Shown: positions 54,060 through 64,000 of the stretch, piece after piece
Numbering within the stretch: position 1 is the first letter of the stretch
Layout of the letters: each line of letters opens with the position of its first letter
NCBI RefSeq assembly: GCF_932526225.1
Contig: NC_064040.1
Location: 1,488,001 to 1,552,000 of the forward strand
Length of the DNA stretch: 64,000 nt
Origin: Nematostella vectensis
Taxonomy: Eukaryota; Cnidaria; Anthozoa; Actiniaria; Edwardsiidae
Direction: 5' to 3'
Notes under the pieces: model-generated
What the model was told of the DNA's origin: nothing
Database searches by the model: none
Seen by the model: the letters and a program-made list of their open reading frames with translations, nothing else
Program-made: the position numbers and the translations under genes

Positions 54060-57000
54060 TAGATTGATTGGACTATAACCCCAAGGGAGGGTAAGGTGGG
54101 TGATAGTAGTACGGCAGCGTTGTGCATAGCCCCGAGGGAGGGTGGGGTAGGGTGATAGTAGTAAAGCAGAGGTGTGCATAGCCCCCGGGGGAGGGTGGGG
54201 TGGGTGATAGTAGTACAGCAGAGGTATGCATAACCCCCGAGGGAGGGTGGGGTGGGTGATAGTAGTAAAGCAGAGGTGTGCATAACCCCCGAGGGAGGGT
54301 GGGGTGGGTGATAGTAGTACAGCAGAGGTGTGCATAACCCCCGAGGGAGGGTGGGGTGGGTGATAGTAGTACAGCAGAGGTGTGCATAACCCCCGAGGGA
54401 GGGTGGGGTGGGTGATAGTAGTACAGCAGATGTGTGTATAACCCCCGAGGGAGGGTGGGGTGGGTGATAGTAGTACAGCAGAGGTGTGCATAACCCCCGA
54501 GGGAGGGTGGGGTGGGTGATAGTAGTACAACAGAGGTATGCATAACCCCCGGGGGAGGGTAGGGTGGGTGATAGTAGTACAGCAGATGTGTGTATAACCC
54601 GAGGGAGGGTGGGGTGGGGTGATTGTAGTACAGCAGAGGTGTGCATAACCCCCGGGGGAGGGTGGGGTGGGTGATAGTAGTACAGCAGAGGTGTGCATAA
54701 CCCCCGAGGGAGGGTGGGGTGGGTGATAGTAGTACAGCAGAGGTGTGCATAACCCCCGAGGGAGGGTGGGGTGGGTGATAGTAGTACAGCAGAGGTGTGC
54801 ATAACCCCCGAGGGAGGGTGGGGTGGGTGATAGTAGTACAGCAGAGGTGTGCATAACCCCCGAGGGAGGGTGGGGTGGGTGATAGTAGTAAAGCAGAGGT
54901 ATGCATAACCCCCGAGGGAGGGTGGGGTGGGTGATAGTAGTACAACAGAGGTGTGCATAACCCCCGAGGGAGGGTGGGGTGGGTGATAGTAGTACAACAG
55001 AGGTGTGCATAACCCCCGAGGGAGGGTGGGGTGGGTGATAGTAGTACAGCAGAGGTATGCATAACCCCCGAGGGAGGGTGGGGTGGTGATAGTAGTACAA
55101 CAGAGGTGTGCATAACCCCCGAGGGAGGGTGGGGTGGTGATAGTAGTACAGCAGAGGTGTGCATAACCCCCGAGGGAGGGTGGGGTGGGTGATAGTAGTA
55201 CAGCAGAGGTGTGCATAACCCCCGAGGGAGGGTGGGGTGGGTGATAGTAGTACAGCAGAGGTGTGCATAACCCCCGAGGGAGGGTGGGGTGGGTGATAGT
55301 AGTAAAGCAGAGGTATGCATAACCCCCGAGGGAGGGTGGGGTGGGTGATAGTAGTACAACAGAGGTGTGCATAACCCCCGAGGGAGGGTGGGGTGGTGAT
55401 AGTAGTACAACAGAGGTGTGCATAACCCCCGAGGGAGGGTGGGGTGGGTGATAGTAGTAAAGCCGAGGTATGCATAACCCCCGGGGGAGGGTGGGGTGGG
55501 TGATAGTAGTACAACAGAGGTGTGCATAACCCCCGAGGGAGGGTGGGGTGGTGATAGTAGTACAGCAGAGGTGTGCATAACCCCCGAGGGAGGGTGGGGT
55601 GGGTGATAGTAGTACAACAGAGGTGTGCATAACCCCCGAGGGAGGGTGGGGTGGTGATAGTAGTACAACAGAGGTGTGCATAACCCCCGAGGGAGGGTGG
55701 GGTGGGTGATAGTAGTAAAGCCGAGGTATGCATAACCCCCGGGGGAGGGTGGGGTGGGTGATAGTAGTACAGCAGAGGTGTGCATAACCCCCGAGGGAGG
55801 GTGGGGTGGTGATAGTAGTACAGCAGAGGTGTGCATAACCCCCGAGGGAGGGTGGGGTGGGTGATAGTAGTACAACAGAGGTGTGCATAACCCCCGAGGG
55901 AGGGTGGGGTGGGTGATAGTAGTACAGTAGATTTGTGTATAACCCGAGGGAGGGTGGGGTGGGGTGATTGTAGTACAGCAGAGGTCTGCATAACCCCCGA
56001 GGGAGGGTGGGGTGGGTGATAGTAGTACAACAGAGGTGTGCATAACCCCCGAGGGAGGGTGGGGTGGGTGATAGTAGTACAACAGAGGTGTGCATAACCC
56101 CCGAGGGAGGGTGGGGTGGGTGATAGTAGTACAGCAGATTTGTGTATAACCCGAGGGAGGGTGGGGTGGGTGATAGTAGTAAAGCAGAGGTATGCATAAC
56201 CCCCGAGGGAGGGTAGGGTGGGTGATAGTAGTACAACAGAGGTGTGCATAACCCCCGAGGGAGGGTGGGGTGGTGATAGTAGTACAACAGAGGTGTGCAT
56301 AACCCCCGAGGGAGGGTGGGGTGGGTGATAGTAGTAAAGCAGAGGTATGCATAACCCCCGAGGGAGGGTGGGGTGGGTGATAGTAGTACAACAGAGGTGT
56401 GCATAACCCCCGAGGGAGGGTGGGGTGGGTGATAGTAGTACAGCAGATGTGTGTATAACCCGAGGGAGGGTGGGGTGGGGTGATTGTAGTACAGCAGAGG
56501 TGTGCATAACCCCCGAGGGAGGGTGGGGTGGGTGATAGTAGTACAGCAGAGGTATGCATAACCCCCGAGGGAGGGTAGGGTGGGTGATAGTAGTACAGCA
56601 GAGGTGTGCATAACCCCCGAGGGAGGGTGGGGTGGGTGATAGTAGTACAACAGAGGTGTGAATAACCCCCGAGGGAGGGTAGGGTGGGTGATAGTAGTAC
56701 AACAGAGGTGTGCATAACCCCCGAGGGAGGGTGGGGTGGGTGATAGTAGTACAACAGAGGTATGCATAACCCCCGAGGGAGGGTAGGGTGGGTGATAGTA
56801 GTACAACAGAGGTGTGCATAACCCCCGAGGGAGGGTGGGGTGGGTGATAGTAGTACAGCAGATGTGTGTATAACCCGAGGGAGGGTGGGGTGATTGTAGT
56901 ACAGCAGAGGTATGCATAACCCCCGGGGGAGGGTGGGGTGGGTGATAGTAGTACAACAGATGTGTGTATAACCCCCGAGGGAGGGTGGGGTGGGGTGATT

Positions 57001-57635
57001 GTAGTACAGCAGAGGTGTGCATAACCCCCGAGGGAGGGTGGGGTGGGTGATAGTAGTACAACAGAGGTGTGCATAACCCCCGAGGCAGGGTGGGGTAGGG
57101 TGATAGTAGTAAAGCAGAGGTGTGCATAGCCCCCGGGGGAGGGTGGGGTGGTGATAGTAGTACAACAGAGGTGTGCATAACCCCCGAGGGAGGGTGGGGT
57201 GGGGTGATTGTAGTACAGCAGAGGTGTGAATAACCCCCGAGGGAGGGTGGGGTGGGTGATAGTAGTACAGCAGAGGTGTGCATAACCCCCGGGGGAGGGT
57301 GGGGTGGGTGATAGTAGTACAGCAGAGGTGTGCATAACCCCCGGGGGAGGGTGGGGTGGGTGATAGTAGTACAGCAGAGGTGTGCATAACCCCCGAGTGA
57401 GGGTGGGGTGGTGATAGTAGTACAGCAGAGGTGTGCATAACCCCCGAGGGAGGGTGGGGTGGGTGATAGTAGTACAACAGAGGTGTGCATAACCCCCGAG
57501 GGAGGGTGGGGTGGTGATAGTAGTACAGCAGGGTTGTGCATGACCCCCGAGGGAGGGTGGGGTGGGTGATAGTCGTACAGCAGCGTTGCGCAAAGCCCCG
57601 AGGGAGGGTGGGGTGGGTGATAGTAGTAGTATAGC
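54060..57635. repeat. 52-bp minisatellite, about 68 units
   Basis: The unit is GTGATAGTAGTACAGCAGAG followed by GTGTGCATAACCCCCGAGGG and AGGGTGGGGTGG. Length variants of minus 1 to minus 3 and plus 1 occur. Minus-strand frames stay open for over 1,100 codons in all three phases because no phase of the unit contains a stop. I regard these as artefacts. Confidence 0.96.
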
Positions 57636-57870
57636 AGGGTTAGATGGAGGATGGGTATAATACCATGCGTGACTGGCTATATAACACTTTTTCTTTCACA
57701 CGTTGTTTTCGACTGCACGAGGGGCTAGTGTCCCCCCATCCTCCCCGCGGCGACGAAGGCGCACATGCTCCCGATTCGCTTCTCTAATAATATCTTAATC
57801 ATGATTTTGAAGCATTTTAAGTGAGTAAACTCGGTGGGAATATAGTACTATATTTTGTTTTTTATTGGTT
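57636..57870. other. Spacer between minisatellite and sulfotransferase
   Basis: Nothing recognised. Confidence 0.35.
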
Positions 57871-58035
57871 GAGAGTTTCATAATTTGTATATAACCTAAC
57901 TAATCTATAAGAGGAATATAGACAGTACGCAACTCCTCCAGGTCGTCCACGAAGAGTTTCATAATTTGTATACAAGCTAACTAATCTATAAGAGGAATAG
58001 AGACAGTACGCAACTCCTCCAGGTCGTCCACGACC
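57871..58035. repeat. About 82-bp tandem duplication at the end of the sulfotransferase gene
   Basis: AGAGTTTCATAATTTGTATA through CTCCAGGTCGTCCACGA occurs twice. One copy encodes the last codons and stop; the other lies just downstream. Confidence 0.9.
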
Positions 58036-59309
58036 TTGTATCCCAAGAGATTCATCACCTCATAGCACTCGGTCTCCACCATCCGTACGATAGAGTACGG
58101 CATCCGTAACCTCCACTTATATACACTCTCCGACAAGTTCCTAGACGAAGTCTCGGGCTGAGCGGACGAACCCGAATATGACACGACCGGTTCGCGATAC
58201 GCGCGATCGATATACCGTCGCACCTGCGGCGCGATCGTGATCCCGACGAACTGGTATAATTGTTCGGCTATTTGCTGAGGCTTTGTAGCGAGGTCCTCGT
58301 ATCTTAGCAACGTGTAGCGACCCTTGAGCCAAGGTGGTGCACTTACAGCGTATTTGATGTTTAGTAGTAAATTTTTACAGAGCTTCTGCGTGTGCGTGCG
58401 CAGAGTTGCCATGGTGAAGTTCTCATTGCTATCGAGTTTAACTTTAGCGTCGATCAGCGCCCGTGGGTCTCTCACCAAATGGACAACTCTAAGAGCATAG
58501 TCCGCGGGACCAACAGTATCCATTAGGTACGAAAGCTTGTGAATAAACTCAACGTCAAGCGACTTGATCGCTGTGTGACGATGAAGGTTGCAAATGGCGG
58601 TGACAGTCTCGGGGCGCAGTCGAGTACACATGCGAATCGAGAACGAATGTAGGTTGTTATACTCGGGGCAAAGAGGAGGCGCCGAGAGCGCTCGGCTCGC
58701 AAGTCTATGAGACAGGGAACTATACTGGAGCGATATAAAGTCTGTAAAGTATGACAACTCTCTAAAGTCGCAATGGAAAATGCCGTTGAGTAAATGGGTG
58801 ACCATCGTGTCATAGACACTCTCTGGTCGGTTTTCGCGATAATAACTAAGGGACTTCACAGGCTCGTATGTATAGAATATTTGAGGATGTTGATTGAAGA
58901 TTTCACCAAGTAGAGAGCTACCGCAATGCTCTCCAGAAATAAGGAGAATGTTTTGTCTTACTTTGTTTCCGTATTGGTTCACCAAAGAGTCGGCTTCAGT
59001 GAGTTTGTTGAGTTTCTGATAGTGCTTCAATCGTCGTTCTAACTCCTCGATTTTGTTCTGCAGCAATACAGAACAATTTAAACCATTTACTCCGTTGACT
59101 CGTAATGTTTCTAGACTTTTTTTGCATCCCTTGCAGAAGCGTCTTCTCGGGGACACACGTCTTGCTGTATGGACAAAGCCATCTTCCTTGTTTCTCCCAC
59201 CGTAGCTAAATATTACTACTGATAATAAAAACATGGTTAAAACAATAGCTATTCTAAGTGCTTTGCTATTAAAACTGTCGAATTGCTTATAGCTTTTAGA
59301 ATACAGCAT
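57981..59309 (-). CDS. Golgi carbohydrate 6-O-sulfotransferase, single exon
   Basis: 442 codons, intact. It is a type II membrane protein: a short cytosolic tail, one TM segment near residues 20-40 (AIVLTMFLLSVVIFSYGG), a Cys/Arg-rich stem with a coiled-coil-like stretch (IEELERRLKHYQKLNKL), then the catalytic domain. The 5'-phosphosulfate loop reads ILLISGEHCGSSLLGEIF and the 3'-phosphate-binding motif reads RVVHLVRDPRALIDAK, both diagnostic of the Gal/GalNAc/GlcNAc 6-O-sulfotransferase (CHST1/2/3-type) family. It would transfer sulfate from PAPS to sugar chains in the Golgi. The acceptor sugar cannot be told from sequence. In the P-loop GEHCGSS replaces the more usual R-(T/S)-G-S-S, a mild oddity. 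Confidence 0.88.
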   Translation of the reverse strand: MLYSKSYKQFDSFNSKALRIAIVLTMFLLSVVIFSYGGRNKEDGFVHTARRVSPRRRFCKGCKKSLETLRVNGVNGLNCSVLLQNKIEELERRLKHYQKLNKLTEADSLVNQYGNKVRQNILLISGEHCGSSLLGEIFNQHPQIFYTYEPVKSLSYYRENRPESVYDTMVTHLLNGIFHCDFRELSYFTDFISLQYSSLSHRLASRALSAPPLCPEYNNLHSFSIRMCTRLRPETVTAICNLHRHTAIKSLDVEFIHKLSYLMDTVGPADYALRVVHLVRDPRALIDAKVKLDSNENFTMATLRTHTQKLCKNLLLNIKYAVSAPPWLKGRYTLLRYEDLATKPQQIAEQLYQFVGITIAPQVRRYIDRAYREPVVSYSGSSAQPETSSRNLSESVYKWRLRMPYSIVRMVETECYEVMNLLGYKVVDDLEELRTVSIPLID

Positions 59310-60103
59310 CTTTCAATACAAAAGGTTCGTTTCATAGTTTCGTATTCTTCATGGCCGTTGACCTCTCAACCAAGCGGAAACCACAGCAAATCAACTCCCA
59401 TTCATCACGAACATCCCTCTGCCCATCGACGTATTCTTCACGCTTTCTGCCCTTTCTCATATTTGCTTCATAAGTAGTTTTGATTCACAAATCATAAACT
59501 GTTAAAAAATGGCGAGTAGATAAGAGAAATGTCAAATTGCTCTTGCATAAAGCCACCTGCAGATGACCGAGCCGTAGGATGCCCATATATGGAAAATGTC
59601 ATTGTTATTTTATTCGGAGACACAGAAACACCAAATTCTCGAACTGGTGGGGCCATCGAGTGAAACTTAAATGAAGATAGTTATTTTAATATTCTTGTGC
59701 AACGCAGTTTATTTCTTTTGTATCTTATGATGAGACAAGCTCAGTGGGTACACTCATTCTCGGCGCAGTGTAGAAGAACCCCGCATTGTAAAAGAATGCG
59801 TTATTTGTTGTTATGACTTTATAGGAGCAGTGTTGTCCAAAATATTGATAAAAAAGAATGGAAACAATAAATTGTCGGGCGGGAAAATTGGTGGTGTTGT
59901 TTCACAGTGAATAAAAGTCAAAACCAGGGTTTATCGTGGATTGCTTTCCTAGAATTCACAAAATTTTGGATTTCACTAAATTTTTCATTTACTTCATGAG
60001 GAAGATCACTATCTGAAACGCTTTGAAGACGCTTCTGTGTCCTTTCATAGGCGCTATAGTTCAAAACGTCATGTTATTGTAACGAAGCAATTGCAACGCT
60101 AGT
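59310..60103. other. Intergenic upstream of the sulfotransferase
   Basis: No gene seen; it should contain the sulfotransferase promoter but I see no clear TATA box. Confidence 0.35.
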
Positions 60104-60330
60104 CACGGCACAATCACGCACGGTAACGCAGACCATATCACGGCACGATCACGCTCAACATGTCACGTCATGAACACGCTCAACATATCACAACACGAAC
60201 ACGGTCAACGTATCACGGCACGAACACGCTCAGCATATCACGTAAACATGTCACGGCACGATAACGCTCAACATGTCAGGCACGAACACGCAAGGTAGCG
60301 CTGAAAATATCACGGCACGATCATGTGGGG
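60104..60330. repeat. Imperfect about 30-bp repeat rich in CACGGCACGA
   Basis: Seven or so degenerate units of ATCACGGCACGAACACGCTC and CAACATGT-type links. Confidence 0.8.
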
Positions 60331-60831
60331 CTACGTTGTCTATGCAAATAACATTCCAAGGACGCCATTTGACCAGCTGCTATGTCCCGATTACCGACGG
60401 AAAGCTAAGATTTACGTTTAGAAAATTATTTATCGCAGGTTTTTTAGCGGATTGCTTAAAAAGTCGATTCGGGATCATTGTTGAAAGAAACAAGGGAGGG
60501 CTTCAATGAGGTTAGCCGTCTTTTTTTTTTTTAACCCATAAAAACATTGCCTTTTTTATTCGTAAATCAGGTACAGGTACCCTCATTGAGGCCCAAAAGC
60601 CTACGTGAGACCGGAAACATATGAAGTAATTTGATTGGCTGTCGTGCTTTTATATTCTTTCCTGGATTTTGATTGGTTAAAGCAGTGAGGTTTTCCCGGA
60701 AGTACGAATTCGATTTTTATAAACGGATTTTTCTATTCTATATGTTTGCCGTATGGCGGGATAGGGTCGAGTCTAAGTCAAATACTCTGGTTAGATAGGG
60801 CCACAGGCGGCCTGTCGGGGCTCTATTTGTT

Positions 60832-60999
60832 ATGATCAGTTTTTGTGGTGCTGATCCATTGAAAACAGCGGCGATATTAAATGTGCTATTTGGGAATGTG
60901 ATCCTCGTATTTGGAGTCGTTGATCAAATCACTTATCGTTTGAGAGAAGAACACGATGCCTCCGCTAAGATTGGACTGGGGATATGGACAGGTTTATCG
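60832..60999 (+). CDS. First exon of a probable four-TM (TMEM212/MS4A-like) membrane protein
   Basis: Starts ATG at 60832 and ends at a GTGAGT donor at 61000 in phase 0, giving 56 codons. It has a hydrophobic helix (ILNVLFGNVILVFGVV) and the start of a second region (IGLGIWTGLS). The GxWxG pattern before a second helix resembles tetraspanning CD20/TMEM212-type proteins; this is inference from a short piece. I could not find convincing later exons before the window ends. Confidence 0.5.
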
Positions 61000-61074
61000 G
61001 TGAGTTTGAGCATTTTCTTGCACTTTTTCTTTGAGCGAACATTCTTGTGTTTGGTCTATTCACGGCTCATTTGA

Positions 61075-61990
61075 ATATGAGTCTATATTTCCCATTGTAA
61101 ACTGGCGCCTATATCAACAAAGAAATAAAATTGCAACCAGCAAGTCAAAGGACTTTTTGGGCTTAAAATAATTATTTTTAGTGCTATTTTTTGATCACTT
61201 AAAAGATTTTAATTCATGCTTCAGCTTTTGGTAAGATTAACCCATATACCCTGTATCACCATTATCCAAGAGAACACTTCATTTTACAGGAAAGAATGCT
61301 TCGTTCTTTCTCCTTGTCATTGACAAGCATACTTTTTTATTAAACCTCATGATCGAAACTAGATGGGTAATCTTTGTTGTGTATTATCACATTTTTTAGC
61401 AGAATTACTAAAGAGATTAAATTAAAATATTATGTGATCAGCAGAACTCTAAATAAATCCAACATTTACCACTTAATTGCTAAGCTAAAACTACTATCAC
61501 CATTTCCTGCCCTTAAACTGACATCCCTTTCTTTGTTTTCTTTTTCCGTGTAATTTTTTCCGGATATTTGCTTAAGCATGACGAATTAGCGTTTTGTTGG
61601 TCGATTCTAAGTTTTTTTTGCATAGCAATAGGTTCACATAGAAGTGCAAAAACCGTTGTATCATATCAGAAAAGGCCATTTAATACTATTAGAAGATGTT
61701 GAATACGGATTAAAAAATGTTGACTAAAGTCTGTAATCTGTGTTTTTTTCCTGCTTTGTTATTATTATAGGAAGCTTTTTTAGCCTGAAATGCGTTCTAA
61801 AGAGTTGAATAAAATTTATAGTATCCAGACTTACCCAAAATACTATTTGTTAATTATTATTTGTGTACTTCTTCCTTTTTTACTACTTTATTATATACTA
61901 TATGTTATTAACAATAGCGTGTGTGTATGTTTTAACAAACGTTAAAACATTGTTCAGTCTTAAAATGCTCCAAAATAAGAACGGCTCGGC
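61075..61990. other. Probable intron, AT-rich
   Basis: No exon recognised. Confidence 0.35.
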
Positions 61991-61992
61991 TA

Positions 61993-62454
61993 AACTTCAG
62001 AATACCCGTCCACATTTAAAGGCCTCTAAATTTCATCGGTCCGCGGTCCGCAGTCCAGAACTACTCAATATAAAGTATCCATCATTGCACAATTAATTTA
62101 TAATACTACTCAATATAAAATATCCATCATTGCACAATTAATTTATAATACTACTCAATATAAAATATCCATCATTGCACAATTAAATTATAATCGGATA
62201 TGTCATGTTGGTTCGCAGTCAAAGACTACTAATTCGTCCATAATGCGAAATTGGTCCGCGGTCCGCGGTCTATAAATATGCACAGACGGCTACACAGCGG
62301 ACCACGGACCACGGTAGCAGTGACTTAGATTACTTAGACTTATTATTTGATACTTCGTTCTATAAATATGAAAATAAGGCTTTACTGCGGACCGCGGACC
62401 ACGGCAGTAACGTGGCTCCACAGTGGACGGGTATTCTGAAGTTGCTCCAACGGC
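61993..62454. mobile_element. MITE-like element with 20-bp TIRs
   Basis: CTTCAGAATACCCGTCCAC at the left and its reverse complement at the right bound about 460 bp. Both ends contain CCGCGGTCCGC-type motifs, inverted relative to each other. It includes the 45-bp repeat at 62055-62195. Confidence 0.65.
62055..62195. repeat. 45-bp tandem repeat, 3 units
   Basis: ACTACTCAATATAAAATATC plus CATCATTGCACAATTAATTT in three copies. Confidence 0.93.
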
Positions 62455-62853
62455 TCAACTTCATCTAAAGATTAGACGCTTTTTTATTAAAAAAGATGTA
62501 GATGTATTGGTTTTCGATATTTAATCTAAACAGTGACGTAAAGATCTAACGAAACACACCCGACAGGCCCTTAGCCAGGATTTTGAGCGGGGTGGTTCGT
62601 TTTTCCATTTCAGCGGACCAAATTTCCGGTATACCCAGGCTCCCCTCGCCTTATTACATTAGGCCATCAAAACTTCAAATAAATTCAATCTTGTATTTAA
62701 AATGTATTTTAAAGCACCCTTCTAATAGGGTTCTTTTTAACATAAAGCGATAATAATAAAGATTATTATTTAAAAAATAGATTTTTATAGTCAATTTAAT
62801 GACATATTGATGTGCACGGTAATCTAGCCAAACGTTATATATAATAACGTTAT

Positions 62854-63291
62854 ATCAAGGGCTCATAAGTAGGGGCAATCAACTTCCCCATGTTCTGGTA
62901 CTATATAGGTGTCACGGCGTTTCCTAGGATCAGGCTATTTTTAGACGCGCGGATTAGCCAATCAGATGCGACCTTTGTGTTGACGTTTTGGCTGAGCTCA
63001 ACTGCACGCGTAGTCTCACAAAAAGCTATGTTCTCTCTTTGGTACTTTGGTACTGTTGCTCTCTTCTTTAATATGAATTCAATCCTACCTACGACTTTGA
63101 ATTCTAGCTTGCAATTCTTTGGTAAACGAACAAAACCGACAGATGATGGATAAAAAATATTCTTCCTAACTGCCATTTGCGCTGATTGGCCCATTCGTGC
63201 GCGCGCGTCTAAAAATAGCCTGATCCTCGGAAACGCCGTGACAATTATATAGTACAGATGATTGCCCCTACTTATGAGCCCCTGGTTATAT
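62854..63291. mobile_element. MITE-like element with long TIRs and an AT-rich target duplication
   Basis: GGGCTCATAAGTAGGGGCAA at the left is mirrored at the right, and homology extends about 110 bp (AAATAGCCTGATCCT region, GGAAACGCCGTGAC). TTATATATAATAAC lies just outside both ends (about 62836 and 63287), likely the duplicated target. The centre has no transposase. Confidence 0.75.
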
Positions 63292-63304
63292 ATAATAACA
63301 AGGA

Positions 63305-64000
63305 ACTGAACTAACCGAGTCGTGCCATTGCAATCTCGAAAAGAACACCTTCCCTATCGCTGATGCTGGCCTATCCAAGACATAAGACACGAGATCTTTC
63401 TTGCGTCACATTACATTTGCTACATTAAAATGGCACCAAATTTCCATGTTATCGCTCTTTTATAGGTAACAATGACTGGGTCCACATGGCTGATGACGTC
63501 AAGACCTCACGCTCCAAACCAGGCCCCTTCCCGCACACGGGTGAGCATGCGCTTATAGTAGCGCTATAGTAGCGCCTTAGTAGCGCTTAGGGGACCCTAA
63601 GATAACAACGGTGAGGGCGGGGTCATTCAAGGGGTGGGTGAGGGGGTGCTTAGTCCCTATTTGGGTATAGGGGTACCTCCAAGGGTCTGTACCCTCTGAC
63701 TGTTAAGGATAAAGGACAAGCAATCGCGGAAAACCCGAACAACCCCAGATCATCACAAGTCTCAATATAAAAAGGCTTCACGATTTACTTGACATTTCTG
63801 TAAAGGCAAATTTATAAACCATTAACCATGCTCAGGTCAGAGAAGCTCAAAATATGCACCCGTTTAGGACATATGATAGCCCTAAATATATACCCTGTCT
63901 TGGGCATAGTCTTAGCACACTTTTTGTGGTTGCTTCTCCTGACCGACTTTACACTCAGAAACATGCTAAAATATCAGGCACGCACCTCCCCCCTCCTACA
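63305..64000. other. Right edge of the window
   Basis: No supported gene. A stretch at 63465-63540 is bounded by an acceptor-like TTTTATAG and a donor-like GTGAGC, but its translation is unconvincing. Short TAGCGC repeats lie at 63550-63590. Confidence 0.3.

Noticed and set aside
54006..57593. Three overlapping minus-strand frames of more than 1,100 codons
   Set aside because: They are the same 52-bp minisatellite read in its three phases, with no unique sequence, splice context or domain.
63465..63540. Candidate exon between an acceptor-like and a donor-like site
   Set aside because: The translation is polar and unlike the membrane protein begun at 60832, so I cannot link it to any gene.

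Overview
The window is from an animal nuclear genome. Genes are split by GT-AG introns, recognisable metazoan genes are present (a secreted FGF, an FRMD8-type FERM protein, a carbohydrate 6-O-sulfotransferase), and minisatellites and transposons fill the space between them. The FGF, the FRMD8 orthologue and the style of the mobile genes suggest an anthozoan cnidarian, most likely a sea anemone such as Nematostella. That is inference; nothing in the sequence fixes the species.

Layout. 1-1.07 kb: last part of a gene (+) with an 81-bp in-frame coding repeat. 1.7-8.7 kb: minisatellites (47-, 59-, 23- and 17-bp units) and a small inverted-repeat element. 10.4-13.9 kb: a complete five-exon FGF gene (+) that I assembled from splice sites; its stop codon lies in the first unit of a 26-bp array. 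14.4-28.4 kb and 36.06-36.16 kb: a 42-bp minisatellite split by two large insertions. The first insertion (about 14.99-26.03 kb) is a composite. A DNA transposon encodes a multi-exon integrase-core (DDE-type) transposase. Its coding exon is split by a 4.8-kb Ty3/gypsy LTR retrotransposon with a perfect 5-bp target duplication, and its left end is split by a 1.38-kb non-autonomous transposon. Next to it lies a broken alpha-kinase gene behind an inverted copy of the same terminal region. The second insertion (28,383-36,061) is a 7.68-kb Polinton/Maverick-like element with about 0.3-kb terminal inverted repeats, a 6-bp target duplication, a Polinton-type integrase and several virion-protein-like genes, but no DNA polymerase B.

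37.1-51.7 kb: an FRMD8 orthologue (-). I could reconstruct ten coding exons (499 codons, all phases agreeing) and a 5' UTR exon. Most of its introns are filled by separate minisatellites, and one array appears to have grown from the gene's own splice donor. 51.7-54 kb holds SINE-like pieces. 54.06-57.63 kb is a 52-bp minisatellite with no stop codon in any minus-strand frame. 57.98-59.31 kb: intact single-exon carbohydrate sulfotransferase (-). 60.83 kb: first exon of a probable four-TM membrane protein (+). 61.9-63.3 kb: two MITE-like elements.

The most unusual object is the compact 7.7-kb Polinton-like element. Its genes are densely packed (a TAATG stop-start overlap, 11-bp and overlapping convergent ends), several products carry a terminal hydrophobic segment, and similar TATA/GTATAC-rich sequences precede many genes. 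In-frame stops and frameshifts show that this copy is decaying.
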